Of a stretch of DNA of 64,000 nucleotides, positions 1-11,390 are shown one piece after another. Positions within the stretch are counted from its first letter, which is position 1; each line of letters begins with the position of its first letter. The position numbers were made by a program, and so were the translations under genes. A model generated the notes under the pieces. That model was not told where the DNA came from and ran no database searches. It saw only the letters and a program-made list of their open reading frames with translations. This stretch comes from Herbaspirillum sp. LeCh32-8. GTDB taxonomy: Bacteria; Pseudomonadota; Gammaproteobacteria; Burkholderiales; Burkholderiaceae_D. Location: contig NZ_JAGIPZ010000006.1 in the NCBI RefSeq assembly GCF_017814915.1, positions 124,001-188,000 of the forward strand, written 5' to 3'.

Positions 1-838
1 GATCTCCCTGTCCAACAAGCGCATGACGGTGCAGTCCGGCAAGTCGCGCTTCGCGCTGCAGACCCTGGCCGCCGAGGAATTCCCGACCGTGGCCCAGGCC
101 GAGCAATACAACGCCCAGGTCAACCTGCCGCAAAAGACCCTGAAGCACCTGTTCAACATGGTCCACTTCGCCATGGCCCAGCAGGACATCCGTTACTACC
201 TGAACGGCCTGCTGCTGGTGGTCGAGGGCAAGAACGTGATCGCGGTCGCTACCGACGGCCACCGTCTGGCCTTCTGCCAGGTCGAGACCGAGCAGGACTT
301 CCCGCGCCAGGAAGTCATCATCCCGCGCAAGACCATCATCGAACTGCAACGCCTGCTCGATGAAAGCGACGATGAAGTCAAACTCGAAATCGCCAACAAC
401 CAGGTCAAGCTGACCTTCGCCGACATCGAGCTGATCTCCAAGCTGGTGGAGGGCAAGTTCCCCGACTACACCCGCGTGGTGCCCAAGGGTTACAAGAACG
501 GCTTCACCATCGGCCGCGAGCAGCTGCTGCGTTCGCTGCAGCGCGCAGCGATCATGACCAGCGACAAGTTCAAGGGCGTGCGCTGGGTGATCGCCCCGGG
601 CAGCCTGAAGATCAGCTCCACCAACGCCGACCAGGAAGAAGCGGTTGAAGAACTGGAAATCGACTACGGCGGCGACACCGTCGACATCGGTTTCAACGTC
701 AGCTACCTGCTCGACGTGCTCAACAACCTGAAGAACGACTACGTCAACATCGCCCTGGGCGATGCCAACTCGTCGGCCCTGGTCACCATCCCGGACAACG
801 CCGACTTCAAATACGTCGTCATGCCGATGCGCATCTAA
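1..838 (+). CDS. dnaN: DNA polymerase III beta sliding clamp, 3' part
   Basis: The clamp is a ring-shaped dimer that tethers DNA polymerase III to the template. The reading frame is already open at base 2, so the N-terminal part (about 90 residues of a usual ~367) lies outside the window. The visible part contains typical beta-clamp sequence: SKLVEGKFPDYTRVVP in the middle and the C-terminal end YVVMPMRI, which matches the conserved VMPMR(I/L) tail that lines the partner-binding pocket. It is followed by a hairpin terminator and then gyrB, the usual dnaA-dnaN-gyrB order next to a bacterial origin. Identification is secure; only the 5' end is missing. Confidence 0.97.
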   Translation, partial: ISLSNKRMTVQSGKSRFALQTLAAEEFPTVAQAEQYNAQVNLPQKTLKHLFNMVHFAMAQQDIRYYLNGLLLVVEGKNVIAVATDGHRLAFCQVETEQDFPRQEVIIPRKTIIELQRLLDESDDEVKLEIANNQVKLTFADIELISKLVEGKFPDYTRVVPKGYKNGFTIGREQLLRSLQRAAIMTSDKFKGVRWVIAPGSLKISSTNADQEEAVEELEIDYGGDTVDIGFNVSYLLDVLNNLKNDYVNIALGDANSSALVTIPDNADFKYVVMPMRI

Positions 839-859
839 GCAGTCGCGCTTCAAGCCAAC

Positions 860-884
860 GAGGGGCCCTCCACGAGGGCCCCTC
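860..884 (+). terminator. Rho-independent-type terminator after dnaN
   Basis: GAGGGGCCCTC and GAGGGCCCCTC form an 11-bp stem around a CAC loop. A TTTT run follows a few bases later. It separates dnaN from gyrB. Confidence 0.75.
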
Positions 885-934
885 AGTCGCTTTTAAGATT
901 TCCGTTTTTTGCAGCTCACTAGTCGTCAGGCTAG

Positions 935-3451
<2,517 letters not shown>

Positions 3452-3497
3452 TGCTTCAATGTCACCTGATTTGGCTTGAGCGCAAAGATTCACGTAC

Positions 3498-3521
3498 AGG
3501 CCTCCTCGATTGAGGAGGCCT
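3498..3521. terminator. Bidirectional hairpin between gyrB and island operon
   Basis: AGGCCTCCTC and GAGGAGGCCT form a perfect 10-bp stem with a GATT loop. It sits between the convergent ends of gyrB (plus) and the response-regulator gene (minus), so it can serve both. Confidence 0.7.
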
Positions 3522-3524
3522 AAT

Positions 3525-4649
3525 TTATACTTTCACAATCTGATTTAGCAGAGAATCAAACTCTAAATCAGGAGTGCCAACTCGACCGTAATATCGAACG
3601 AATCGACTTTGTATCGACTCCGCAAACGGGGAGTCTAACGTGGCAACTCGCTTATAGTGGACGTCCCCGTGAATTTCAGTGACTGAGATTTGCCTCAGGT
3701 TCTGAAAATCTATTACCAAATCCGGCAAGAAGCTAGTCCCCGGCAAGAATTTATACCTATCTGGTTGTATTCCTTTTCCTTGTCGTCTGTCCGCAAGCAA
3801 CGAGCGTAGATTTGCTCTCAATGCCTTTTCCTTTTCGGCCAATTTGTTTCCTACAAACTCTTGATGTTCGGTTGCATCAGACAACGGAAAGCACTCCGCC
3901 AGAAGCGCCTTCTCAGCCTTATCTTGCGCAAAATCACACGCTGGATTCAAGACAATAAAAAATTTCTCATTGCCATTGGACTGATGTTGGACCAAATCGC
4001 AAAATGTCAAAGTGTTGCCAATCGGAGGCCAAATATAAAGCTCGATCGGATGAGCAATTTCATGGTGGGAATCGTGAGCTGGATTGAAAAATTCTCTGAT
4101 TGTGTCTCCGGCCAAAGCATTCGAAAGTCGTCGGGCTAGCAAAAAAGCAAATTCATGTTGTACCTGGTTAAGATTTACCTGCGTCGACTCATTCTCAATG
4201 TGATCCCACAAATATTGTCTTTGATGTTCTTGGATATGGCGCAAAAGCGATGGCAACTTTGTTTCGTATATTTCTTTAACTGCTTGTCGCAAAGCGTGAG
4301 CATCTCCTTTTGAGACAACTTTCACAAATGGACTTTCGAGATGCGCAATCTTGTGTGCGTATCCGGTGTAGAACACCACCGGTGTGAAATGGCTTAGTCG
4401 CAATTGCTGAAGGATACGTTCACCACCGTAGGATGTGTCCGAATTTTCGAGGTCCGTGACATCATCTTTAAGATCCAGTACCAAAACGTCAAAACGAGAT
4501 ATCGCAATTTGCTTTAGAGCCACATCGAAACTAGCAATTTGGGTGCATTCGATCTCTCCGTCAATTCCGCTTTTACGGTTCGAAATCAGTTCCGACGTAG
4601 TCGATGCTTGTTCTGCATCGTCATCTACCACCAACGCGTTCCATTTCAT
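3525..4649 (-). CDS. Response regulator with uncharacterised C-terminal output domain
   Basis: Residues 1 to about 125 form a receiver domain with all key residues: acidic cluster D9-D11 (VVDDD), phospho-acceptor D59 (VLVLDL), T95 (VFYTGY) and K114 (VSKGDA). The remaining ~240 residues match no DNA-binding output domain that I recognise. There is no helix-turn-helix signature, but there is a segment FIVLNPACDFAQDK (C238, D239) resembling short CD motifs seen in other uncharacterised accessory proteins. The gene starts only 5 bases after the stop of the histidine-kinase gene, with GAAGA upstream, so the two form an operon and very likely a cognate pair. Codon use is AT-rich, as in the rest of the island. 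I infer a phosphorylation-controlled effector or adaptor rather than a transcription factor; the function is unknown. Confidence 0.8.
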   Translation of the reverse strand: MKWNALVVDDDAEQASTTSELISNRKSGIDGEIECTQIASFDVALKQIAISRFDVLVLDLKDDVTDLENSDTSYGGERILQQLRLSHFTPVVFYTGYAHKIAHLESPFVKVVSKGDAHALRQAVKEIYETKLPSLLRHIQEHQRQYLWDHIENESTQVNLNQVQHEFAFLLARRLSNALAGDTIREFFNPAHDSHHEIAHPIELYIWPPIGNTLTFCDLVQHQSNGNEKFFIVLNPACDFAQDKAEKALLAECFPLSDATEHQEFVGNKLAEKEKALRANLRSLLADRRQGKGIQPDRYKFLPGTSFLPDLVIDFQNLRQISVTEIHGDVHYKRVATLDSPFAESIQSRFVRYYGRVGTPDLEFDSLLNQIVKV

Positions 4650-4654
4650 TCTTC

Positions 4655-6820
4655 TTAGACCCTCTTCCTTAAAGTAATTTTAAAAGTGGCACCTGTCTCG
4701 CGGCCATCATCTATCAATTCAAGTGCTCCCTCGTAGTAGTCACGAATAATTTCCCCCGAGACTGACAATCCAAGACCTGTTCCATCGGAGCGTGTGGAAA
4801 AATACGGTTCAAAAATATCCTCTCTCATGTTTTCAGAAACGCCTGGCCCTGTATCTGAAAAAATGATCTCTACAGCACCTTCAATGGTCCTCTCTACGAA
4901 TGTACTTATTGCTCGGGACTTTGCTGGAACTGTTGATAACCAGTAGATGCTGTTCTGAATCAGGTTGACGAATACTTCTTGTAGTTCTGCTGGGTCAACG
5001 GTCACCCATGTTTCCGTGGAGGGTGCATGAACTTGGATATGGTGTTTATTTATGTCGGCAGAAAAAATCTCGAAAGATGTCCTGACGACACTTTCTAGTG
5101 TGATTTTGGTAGGACGGCCGCGTTTGCGACCGCCAAAGGGCTCAACTCTTTTAAATACGCCGTGGAGGACTTCTGCCTGCGCCGAAATCTTGACGGTTCG
5201 CGTATGTATTTGCTTTAGGACTGGAGACGTTGAGAATCCAGAAATTTCCTCAAGGTCTTCTTTTGCCAGTAACGCTTCTGCGGCGATTTTTGAAAGCGGC
5301 TGGCGACCATTGTGTAGAACCGTATCAACAAGCTGACCGAGTGTGACGAGGCCTTGGTATCTAGAAACGGTGGTTTTAATGACATCGAGTTGCTTTGCCA
5401 TTCCTTGTTCCACTTCACCGAGAAGAGCTTGCGCTATCTTGTCCTCGGGGCGGCTGCTGTTGAGATATTCGTTTAGTTTTGAAAAGTCTGGGGGCGTGAA
5501 GATACCTTGCTGCTTGTCAGGATCATTTGGATTTCCTGCCTTGCGATCTCCTCTCCGAGATTTTCGGCGTGTAACCTCAATCCGCGAAATCAGATTAATC
5601 ATGATGTCGCTCAGATCCTGTAATGCTTGATTCTCCCTCAAGCCTTCTCTATTGGATTGATCTTTAAGATTGGGATTCCCATCAGACGTAAGGGCGATAT
5701 ATCCGAGAATTTGGTTATTAGAAAGCCGCAGGGAGGGATTTTGCACTCGCCGCAAATCGAGCCGTAGCCAGTCGTTGCGAGGCTCTCCATATGGTAAAAC
5801 CCGGAAACCATCTCGATAGATGTTAATGCCGGCATGCGAATCTAAATCTCTTCTTACATCGCGAAGTGTGCTTTGCGCGGCTTGAATAATTCCTCCAAGA
5901 TCGTCTCGATCCCAAATCCTCAGCTCTACGTCGATTGGTCCACAATCGGGTATTCGCATGCCCTCAACGAATCTTTCCCCGTCGCTATCAATCATTTGCC
6001 ACCCACTTGAACTGAGCTGGAATTTTCCCTTATGTTTGCTCACGTCTCCCGTGGAGGTCACGAAGCATTCGATATCGTATTCTCCGTTGCCGTTAACCTT
6101 TCCTCTAAGCCGATAGTGAGGATGGTTTACTACATCGGGAGCCGAAATTGTCGAAGTAAAACGTTCAAAACCGTCTGGAGCTTCAACTCGTATGTGAAAA
6201 TTATCGATGGATGCAAAAGGGGAAATTAGCCTAGACAATGCTTGCTGGAGCTGCGTAAAGCTGCTGTCATTCCAGTCGCTCTTCAATTTATTCAAGCGCA
6301 GAATGGTCCCATTATCTTGAGACAAGAAAAGCGAGTTCAGCGAACTGTTTGTTCTTGCCTGGCTTTCTGACAGAACTTCCACTTCATCTAAGAACTTTTC
6401 ATCATCATCAAATTGTGTCCAATCAACATATACGTAGGCCTGATCTGCCTGATTGCGTTGTCGACTAAAAACCTCTGATTCCGCAGAGAGTCTCGCTGCA
6501 GCAAATCTTCCAATTCCCTTTTCGCCCAGTACCCTTCGACCTAAATTCAAACTTCTCTTTCTTACGCTTTTTGTCGGGGTGGCAAGTTCTAGCCAAGCAG
6601 TTTGCACTGTCTCAATGCTCATGCCGTTTCCATCGTCAATGACCTCAATCGACCCCATCCCTTTTTCTACAGGAGCATGAAATCGGATAACGACGTTCTG
6701 GGCATCAGCATCGTAGGAGTTTTTCACGAGCTCGATTATCGCCACACTATCGCTGCTAATTAGTTCTTCACCAATAGTCCTCATAAGTCGGGCCCTGGGT
6801 CTAAACGTACTAGTCGTCAT
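4655..6820 (-). CDS. Histidine kinase with N-terminal MORC/Hsp90-like GHKL ATPase plus C-terminal kinase core
   Basis: The 721-residue protein has two separate GHKL ATP-binding folds. The N-terminal one has an N-box ELVKNSYDADA (E30, N34, D37), a G1 box IDDGNGM (62-67) and GEKGIGR (99-105), and is followed by an S5-like region with IYRDGFRVLPYG near 334-344. This is the Hsp90/MutL/MORC arrangement. The C-terminal half is a histidine kinase: a dimerisation helix with candidate phospho-acceptor H503 (VLHNGRQPL), N-box VFVNLIQNS, G1 DTGPG, F-box IFEPYFSTR and G2 GTGLGLS. No transmembrane segment is evident, so it should be cytoplasmic. It lies 43 bases downstream of the EcoRII-type nuclease gene and 5 bases upstream of the response regulator. 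MutL/MORC-type ATPases are known in restriction-modification neighbourhoods, which supports a defence role; the input signal is unknown. Confidence 0.85.
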   Translation of the reverse strand: MTTSTFRPRARLMRTIGEELISSDSVAIIELVKNSYDADAQNVVIRFHAPVEKGMGSIEVIDDGNGMSIETVQTAWLELATPTKSVRKRSLNLGRRVLGEKGIGRFAAARLSAESEVFSRQRNQADQAYVYVDWTQFDDDEKFLDEVEVLSESQARTNSSLNSLFLSQDNGTILRLNKLKSDWNDSSFTQLQQALSRLISPFASIDNFHIRVEAPDGFERFTSTISAPDVVNHPHYRLRGKVNGNGEYDIECFVTSTGDVSKHKGKFQLSSSGWQMIDSDGERFVEGMRIPDCGPIDVELRIWDRDDLGGIIQAAQSTLRDVRRDLDSHAGINIYRDGFRVLPYGEPRNDWLRLDLRRVQNPSLRLSNNQILGYIALTSDGNPNLKDQSNREGLRENQALQDLSDIMINLISRIEVTRRKSRRGDRKAGNPNDPDKQQGIFTPPDFSKLNEYLNSSRPEDKIAQALLGEVEQGMAKQLDVIKTTVSRYQGLVTLGQLVDTVLHNGRQPLSKIAAEALLAKEDLEEISGFSTSPVLKQIHTRTVKISAQAEVLHGVFKRVEPFGGRKRGRPTKITLESVVRTSFEIFSADINKHHIQVHAPSTETWVTVDPAELQEVFVNLIQNSIYWLSTVPAKSRAISTFVERTIEGAVEIIFSDTGPGVSENMREDIFEPYFSTRSDGTGLGLSVSGEIIRDYYEGALELIDDGRETGATFKITLRKRV

Positions 6821-6863
6821 AGTCTCTCAATAGGAATTCAGGTTAAATGTCATATTCAGCAAA

Positions 6864-8108
6864 TCAGCTCTGCAACAATCTGGCCCGCAATATGAATTGC
6901 TGGACGCCGATCAGATGCTTTCGTTGATTGATGGTGTAAGTAACATGCAGTGGAGTTGGAATCACCAAAAACAAATTATGCGAATTCATTTCATTGGTCT
7001 GATGTTCGCTGATTGCCGGCTCCAGTGTGACTAAATACTTGGTCTTGACTCTTATCGCCTCACTTAGAACTTGTCGCCACCGATCTTTACATGTTGTTTT
7101 AGCGCCCAACATAGTCAACTTTTCAGCCGGGAAATTGGAATTACGATAGGCGGAAAACGATGGGAAAATAAAATCGGGTTTTGAGCGGTTCTCGGTGAAA
7201 TTCTCTCGTCCTTTGCCTTGTTCAAACTTGAGCCCATGCGCGCGGAAGAGCGCATCTAAATGATTTTCAAAGGCATGGCCGGCTCGAGATTTTCTGCGAT
7301 TCTGAACGCTTAGAGAGAATTTGAGAAACTCAGTTACATTGTCATCCTGCCCAAAACCTTCGTTGAGTTTTATTTTAAGGAGATGCCGTTCATATATTCG
7401 AAACAGCTTCTCCTCTTGGTTCATCCAGGCCATAAGCGCTTCATCGGGATCGCCAATGGGATTCACATCTGTGCGGATTGAGTCGCGTGCAAACTCGGAA
7501 AATAATGTCGTACTAGGAAATCCCTCTGCCCCAAATTTCTCCAGCAAAGACCCCAACCACGCATCATCATCTCGAGTGAAACTAGCGATATCTACACCAA
7601 GCTCTTCCAGCATGAGCCTGAGAGGCAAGAGGAACTCTATCGCTCCAATTACTCCAGGGGAAAAACGCTCTTGGATATTATCCAAACCGAAGATCGCACG
7701 AAGCTGACTTTCTACTGACCCCCCAGCGGGTGTAAATACCATTAGTAATGAATCATCGCGCAATTTAGCAACGAGTAGAAAATCACCCGGGGCTATTTGC
7801 TCTGTTACTGGGCTATCTGGATAGTAAAGGCGATATTCCGGCAGACGAGATTCACTATTGCGCCTGCTGTCATACCAAGACACCTCACTGTCGCAAATGA
7901 GAGGAGCTTCGTCGTAGTCGCGAATGTAAACTTGTCGCGCGCGGAAATAGTGAGGTTTGTCCCGAGGTTCGCCTAGCCATTGCTTAAAACCAGCTGCAGG
8001 AAGCCCGCCGATTTCGTGCTGATTTGAGCGCCTTTTGTCTGCATCAACTGCGCTCAAGTATTTGGCCGCCACTCCTTCGAAGTAGTCACCAATACGATCA
8101 TTGAACAT
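6864..8108 (-). CDS. EcoRII-family type II restriction endonuclease
   Basis: At 414 residues it is close to EcoRII (about 404). The C-terminal half contains the EcoRII catalytic domain: NRRKSRAGHAFENHL (270-284), KPDFIFP with D312, and LGAKTTCKDRWRQVLSEA with K337 and E350, forming a PD-(D/E)XK site. The N-terminal ~200 residues fit the position of the EcoRII effector-DNA-binding domain but are more diverged. EcoRII cuts CCWGG and needs more than one site for efficient cleavage; the same specificity here is inferred from the adjacent Dcm-type methyltransferase. It is the first gene of a minus-strand operon with the histidine kinase and response regulator, and is divergent from dcm. The AT-rich composition suggests horizontal acquisition. 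Confidence 0.93.
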   Translation of the reverse strand: MFNDRIGDYFEGVAAKYLSAVDADKRRSNQHEIGGLPAAGFKQWLGEPRDKPHYFRARQVYIRDYDEAPLICDSEVSWYDSRRNSESRLPEYRLYYPDSPVTEQIAPGDFLLVAKLRDDSLLMVFTPAGGSVESQLRAIFGLDNIQERFSPGVIGAIEFLLPLRLMLEELGVDIASFTRDDDAWLGSLLEKFGAEGFPSTTLFSEFARDSIRTDVNPIGDPDEALMAWMNQEEKLFRIYERHLLKIKLNEGFGQDDNVTEFLKFSLSVQNRRKSRAGHAFENHLDALFRAHGLKFEQGKGRENFTENRSKPDFIFPSFSAYRNSNFPAEKLTMLGAKTTCKDRWRQVLSEAIRVKTKYLVTLEPAISEHQTNEMNSHNLFLVIPTPLHVTYTINQRKHLIGVQQFILRARLLQS

Positions 8109-8246
8109 ACCGATTTAGCCCAATAAATATTTTTAGTTAACGGCTACATTTCGTCGTGATCTGCGAGCGCCCCATCGCTCTTCGCGAGATCAATCTATAT
8201 TCATTTTAAACCGTATCTAGAATTTATTTGATCGGAATCCTCTGGG

Positions 8247-8277
8247 TCAAATGAGTGATATAGTGTCACTCATTTGA
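8247..8277 (+). promoter_or_regulatory. 12-bp perfect inverted repeat overlapping the dcm promoter
   Basis: TCAAATGAGTGA (8247-8258) and TCACTCATTTGA (8266-8277) are perfect inverted copies separated by TATAGTG. An extended -10 element, TGA followed by TATAGT (8256-8264), lies inside the palindrome. A bound protein would therefore block dcm transcription. M.EcoRII is known to repress its own promoter; the island's XRE regulator is the other candidate. Which protein binds is inference. Confidence 0.65.
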
Positions 8278-8297
8278 CACATGATTTAGAGGTAACA

Positions 8298-9650
8298 GTG
8301 GATCCAAAATCTGACGACTTGTCTCTCCTGAAGAGAGTGCTCGAAATCTACGATCAGAAATATGTTGCCAACTATTTGAACGCGGTCTCGCCGGACGACT
8401 GGTGCAGAGAGACCGTTAATCGTTGGATCAACGGTAAGGCTTCGCCCCGGCTTAGCTATAACGAATTCCAGGCACTGGAGGCATTGCTTCCGAAGCCCAG
8501 AACAACCGAGCACCATTTTGATTTCATTGATTTGTTTGCTGGTATTGGAGGCATCCGCCGAGGATTTGAAGACATTGGCGGGCGGTGTGTGCTGACCAGT
8601 GAATGGAATAAATATTCGGTCCAAACATATAAAGCAAACCATCATTCTGATCCGGAGTCACATGTCTTCAATGAGGACATACGTGAACTGACACTCTCGA
8701 ACAACGAGCGCGTCAGTGAGGATGAAGCATATAAATACATAGACAAAGCCGTTCCCGATCACGACGTGCTTCTGGCCGGCTTTCCTTGTCAGCCATTTTC
8801 TATCGCCGGCGTTTCCAAAAAGAACTCGCTTGGCATGAAACACGGCTTCGAGTGCAAAACGCAGGGCACTTTGTTTTTTGACGTGGCACGGATCATCGCG
8901 GCAAAGAGGCCGGTGGCTTTTGTTTTGGAAAATGTCAAGAACCTGAAGAGCCACGACAAGGGGCGCACATTCAAAGTCATCCGAGAGACCTTGGAGGAAC
9001 TGGGTTACTGGATCGCCGATTCAGAATTTGAAGGATCGAATGATCCAAAGATATTGGATGGTAAACACTTTGTGCCCCAGCATCGTGAGCGAATTGTTCT
9101 GGTCGGCTTCCGTAAGGATCTGAACGTTCACAAAGACTTTTCGCTGAAAAACGTATCTAAGTTCTTCCCAGAAAAAAAGCCCGTGTTAGGCGACATCCTT
9201 GAGCCGAATGTCGATGATAAATACATACTGACGCCTAAGTTGTGGGAGTACTTGTTCAACTACTCAGCGAAGCACAAAGAGAAAGGTAACGGTTTCGGAT
9301 TTGGACTTGTGAAGGAAACCGATATAGCCCGAACTCTTTCAGCCAGATACCATAAAGACGGGTCGGAAATTCTTGTGGATCGGGGCTTTAATCCCAACAA
9401 GCCTCTGTCAGAGAAGAACAATCAGAAGAATCGTCCACGTCGTTTAACACCAAGAGAGTGCGCTCGATTAATGGGATATGACGGGCACGATGAAAAGAAC
9501 TTCCGTATTCCAGTATCGGATACACAGGCATACCGGCAATTTGGCAATTCAGTAGTCGTTCCTGTGTTCGCCGCCGTGGCAAAATTGATGGCGCCCCTCA
9601 TTATTGAGGCCAAAAGGCGAAACCTCCAGGCTAATGAAAAGGCTGCCTGA
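8298..9650 (+). CDS. dcm: Dcm/M.EcoRII-type DNA cytosine-C5 methyltransferase
   Basis: It transfers a methyl group from S-adenosylmethionine to cytosine C5, expected at CCWGG, protecting host DNA from the adjacent EcoRII-type nuclease. All C5-methyltransferase motifs are present: I ([16 protein letters not shown]), IV with the catalytic Cys ([10 protein letters not shown]), VI (FVLENVKNL), VIII ([12 protein letters not shown]), and IX-X ([33 protein letters not shown]). Similarity to E. coli Dcm is high throughout, including the roughly 80-residue N-terminal extension. I chose the GTG at 8298 because AGAGGT lies about 4 bases upstream; an in-frame TTG at 8274 is an alternative but falls within the operator palindrome. 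The stop is 3 bases before vsr, so they are co-transcribed. Confidence 0.96.
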   Translation: MDPKSDDLSLLKRVLEIYDQKYVANYLNAVSPDDWCRETVNRWINGKASPRLSYNEFQALEALLPKPRTTEHHFDFIDLFAGIGGIRRGFEDIGGRCVLTSEWNKYSVQTYKANHHSDPESHVFNEDIRELTLSNNERVSEDEAYKYIDKAVPDHDVLLAGFPCQPFSIAGVSKKNSLGMKHGFECKTQGTLFFDVARIIAAKRPVAFVLENVKNLKSHDKGRTFKVIRETLEELGYWIADSEFEGSNDPKILDGKHFVPQHRERIVLVGFRKDLNVHKDFSLKNVSKFFPEKKPVLGDILEPNVDDKYILTPKLWEYLFNYSAKHKEKGNGFGFGLVKETDIARTLSARYHKDGSEILVDRGFNPNKPLSEKNNQKNRPRRLTPRECARLMGYDGHDEKNFRIPVSDTQAYRQFGNSVVVPVFAAVAKLMAPLIIEAKRRNLQANEKAA

Positions 9651-9653
9651 ACA

Positions 9654-10136
9654 TTGAGTGACGTTCACTCGCCTGAAATCCGCTCTCGTAATATGAGTGC
9701 GATTCGAGGACGCGATACAAAGCCAGAACTTGCGATACGGAAGGCCCTTCACCAAAAGGGTTTCCGTTATCGTCTCCATGTAAAGGACCTTCCCGGCGCG
9801 CCGGACATAGTCCTGCCGAAATATCGCGTTGCGATTTTTGTGCACGGTTGTTTTTGGCATGGTCACGCATGTCCACTTTTCAAAATTCCAAAAACAAGGA
9901 CAGATTTCTGGCTGACGAAAATTCAGCAGAACGTGAACAGGGACGCACGCGACTTTGAAAAATTATTAGTAAGCGGATGGAGAGTCAGCATCGTATGGGA
10001 ATGCAGAATCAAAGGCCCCTACAAGGAAGATCCGGAAGCACTGATTGCCAATTTAGTGAAATGGATAAGCACTGGCACCAAGTCTTCTATCGAGTTTCCA
10101 GAGGTCGGTGTCAACCCTGTTTTTTGCCCAAGCTGA
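9654..10136 (+). CDS. vsr: Very short patch repair endonuclease
   Basis: Vsr nicks DNA 5' of the T in T:G mismatches that arise when Dcm-methylated cytosine deaminates, starting very-short-patch repair. The sequence has the expected landmarks: an N-terminus RSRNMSAIRGRDTKPE, LPGAPDIVLPKYRVAIFVHGC split across the nuclease core (D of PD is catalytic), the metal-binding segment HGCFWHGHACPLF, RTDFWLTKI, and WRVSIVWECRIKG near the end. The length of 160 residues is normal. The start is a TTG three bases after the dcm stop; the next ATG, 40 bases on, would remove conserved residues. The dcm-vsr order matches E. coli and many EcoRII-type systems. Confidence 0.95.
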   Translation: MSDVHSPEIRSRNMSAIRGRDTKPELAIRKALHQKGFRYRLHVKDLPGAPDIVLPKYRVAIFVHGCFWHGHACPLFKIPKTRTDFWLTKIQQNVNRDARDFEKLLVSGWRVSIVWECRIKGPYKEDPEALIANLVKWISTGTKSSIEFPEVGVNPVFCPS

Positions 10137-10213
10137 GAGCAACACCGTGAGTAACATGAATTGGTTTAACGAATCTGCAGTTCCATTTCCTTTTGTTCGG
10201 CTTTGCATCAAAT

Positions 10214-11293
10214 CTAAAGCTCAGCCCTAAGGCTCTTCAACCAGTCGGCCGACGCGATCGTCCTACTTCCGCCATCCATAAGTGCAGACATGTTTGACGC
10301 GATCTCACGAGCCGGATCCGAGAACTGCCCCAACTTACTGAATTTACCGAGATCGATAGACTTAAATTTAACGCTGCTTTCACCATTGACCGAAGTGTGA
10401 CGACCTGCAGTGGATGAAGACGTTATTCCAATTTCATCGAGCGTATTTCGATCAAGGACGGTTGCGATTACCGCAGCACGATCACGTATCTCAAGGTCTG
10501 TGAGCAAATACATGGAGGTGGCATTCTTCGTCCAGTAGGGCTTCACCAGAATTGTATGGAGACATTTGATACCAGCGTCTGCGAGCTTACTCAAAACTTG
10601 TAGCTCTCCATCATTAATTCCGAATGAAAGCCCTCTCCATGAGGACATGGGGAATTTGTGTTTGATCTCAAAAATCCAAACTTCTTTGTCAATGACAAAA
10701 ACTCTGTCCAGATTCCACACGGACTGAAAATATGGCTGGATCGCACAGTTGATGAATAAGCGTGGGAGCACCACCCGTTCTCCCACGCGGTCACGGTACT
10801 GAGTGAACAGAAACCCCCAGATAGCTTGCTGCTGCCGCAGCGAATCTCTTACTGATGTATTGACCTTAAATGGGGAGTACGGTTTTCCGGATAACTCCGT
10901 CATCAGCTCGCTAAGCAATTGGGGTTCCCCAACACGAACTGCTCCATTCATCCTTACCGCGAAGAATTCACCATCCTCATAGTTGACAAGAAACGTGGTG
11001 AAGATAGTGCTTAGTCGGGCAAGGTATCTTGCAAGACCCGCTGATTTATTTCGAACCCAGACGAACGCGATCCAACGTTCCTGACTTCTCTGAGTATCAA
11101 CCACGACACTTTCGACATCCAGCGCAGTGATTTTTTCACCAGACACAGACGGCACATTTGCGACGATCTGATCAAACAAGCTTTCTACGACAAGACCTTC
11201 AAGCAATGTGTGCTTGTCTGCACTGAGAATCTCCGCAGCCGTCGCATGATTCGCGAGGTCTAAATCTCGAAGCTCTCCCCATGGTGTTTTCAT
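10214..11293 (-). CDS. Putative PD-(D/E)XK nuclease of the restriction island
   Basis: I do not recognise the family of this 359-residue protein. Its centre carries a PD-(D/E)XK-like core, NLDRVFVIDKEVWIFEIKHKF, split as D196 followed 13 residues later by E209-x-K211 on a predicted strand, which suggests a Mg-dependent endonuclease. The ATG at 11293 is preceded by GGGGA at 5 bases; an upstream in-frame ATG at 11455 would overlap the XRE gene and add a poorly supported 54 residues. It lies 97 bases downstream of the XRE gene on the same strand, the usual controller-then-nuclease order. It is convergent with vsr. No dedicated second methyltransferase accompanies it. Composition is AT-rich, as in the island. 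Confidence 0.6.
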   Translation of the reverse strand: MKTPWGELRDLDLANHATAAEILSADKHTLLEGLVVESLFDQIVANVPSVSGEKITALDVESVVVDTQRSQERWIAFVWVRNKSAGLARYLARLSTIFTTFLVNYEDGEFFAVRMNGAVRVGEPQLLSELMTELSGKPYSPFKVNTSVRDSLRQQQAIWGFLFTQYRDRVGERVVLPRLFINCAIQPYFQSVWNLDRVFVIDKEVWIFEIKHKFPMSSWRGLSFGINDGELQVLSKLADAGIKCLHTILVKPYWTKNATSMYLLTDLEIRDRAAVIATVLDRNTLDEIGITSSSTAGRHTSVNGESSVKFKSIDLGKFSKLGQFSDPAREIASNMSALMDGGSRTIASADWLKSLRAEL

Positions 11294-11390
11294 ATTGTCC
11301 CCGAGCAATAAAGCTCGGATAGCATACACGGGAAGATGCACTTTGAATAAATATCTGGCGATATTTCGATTGACTAAATTTTGGTATTTT

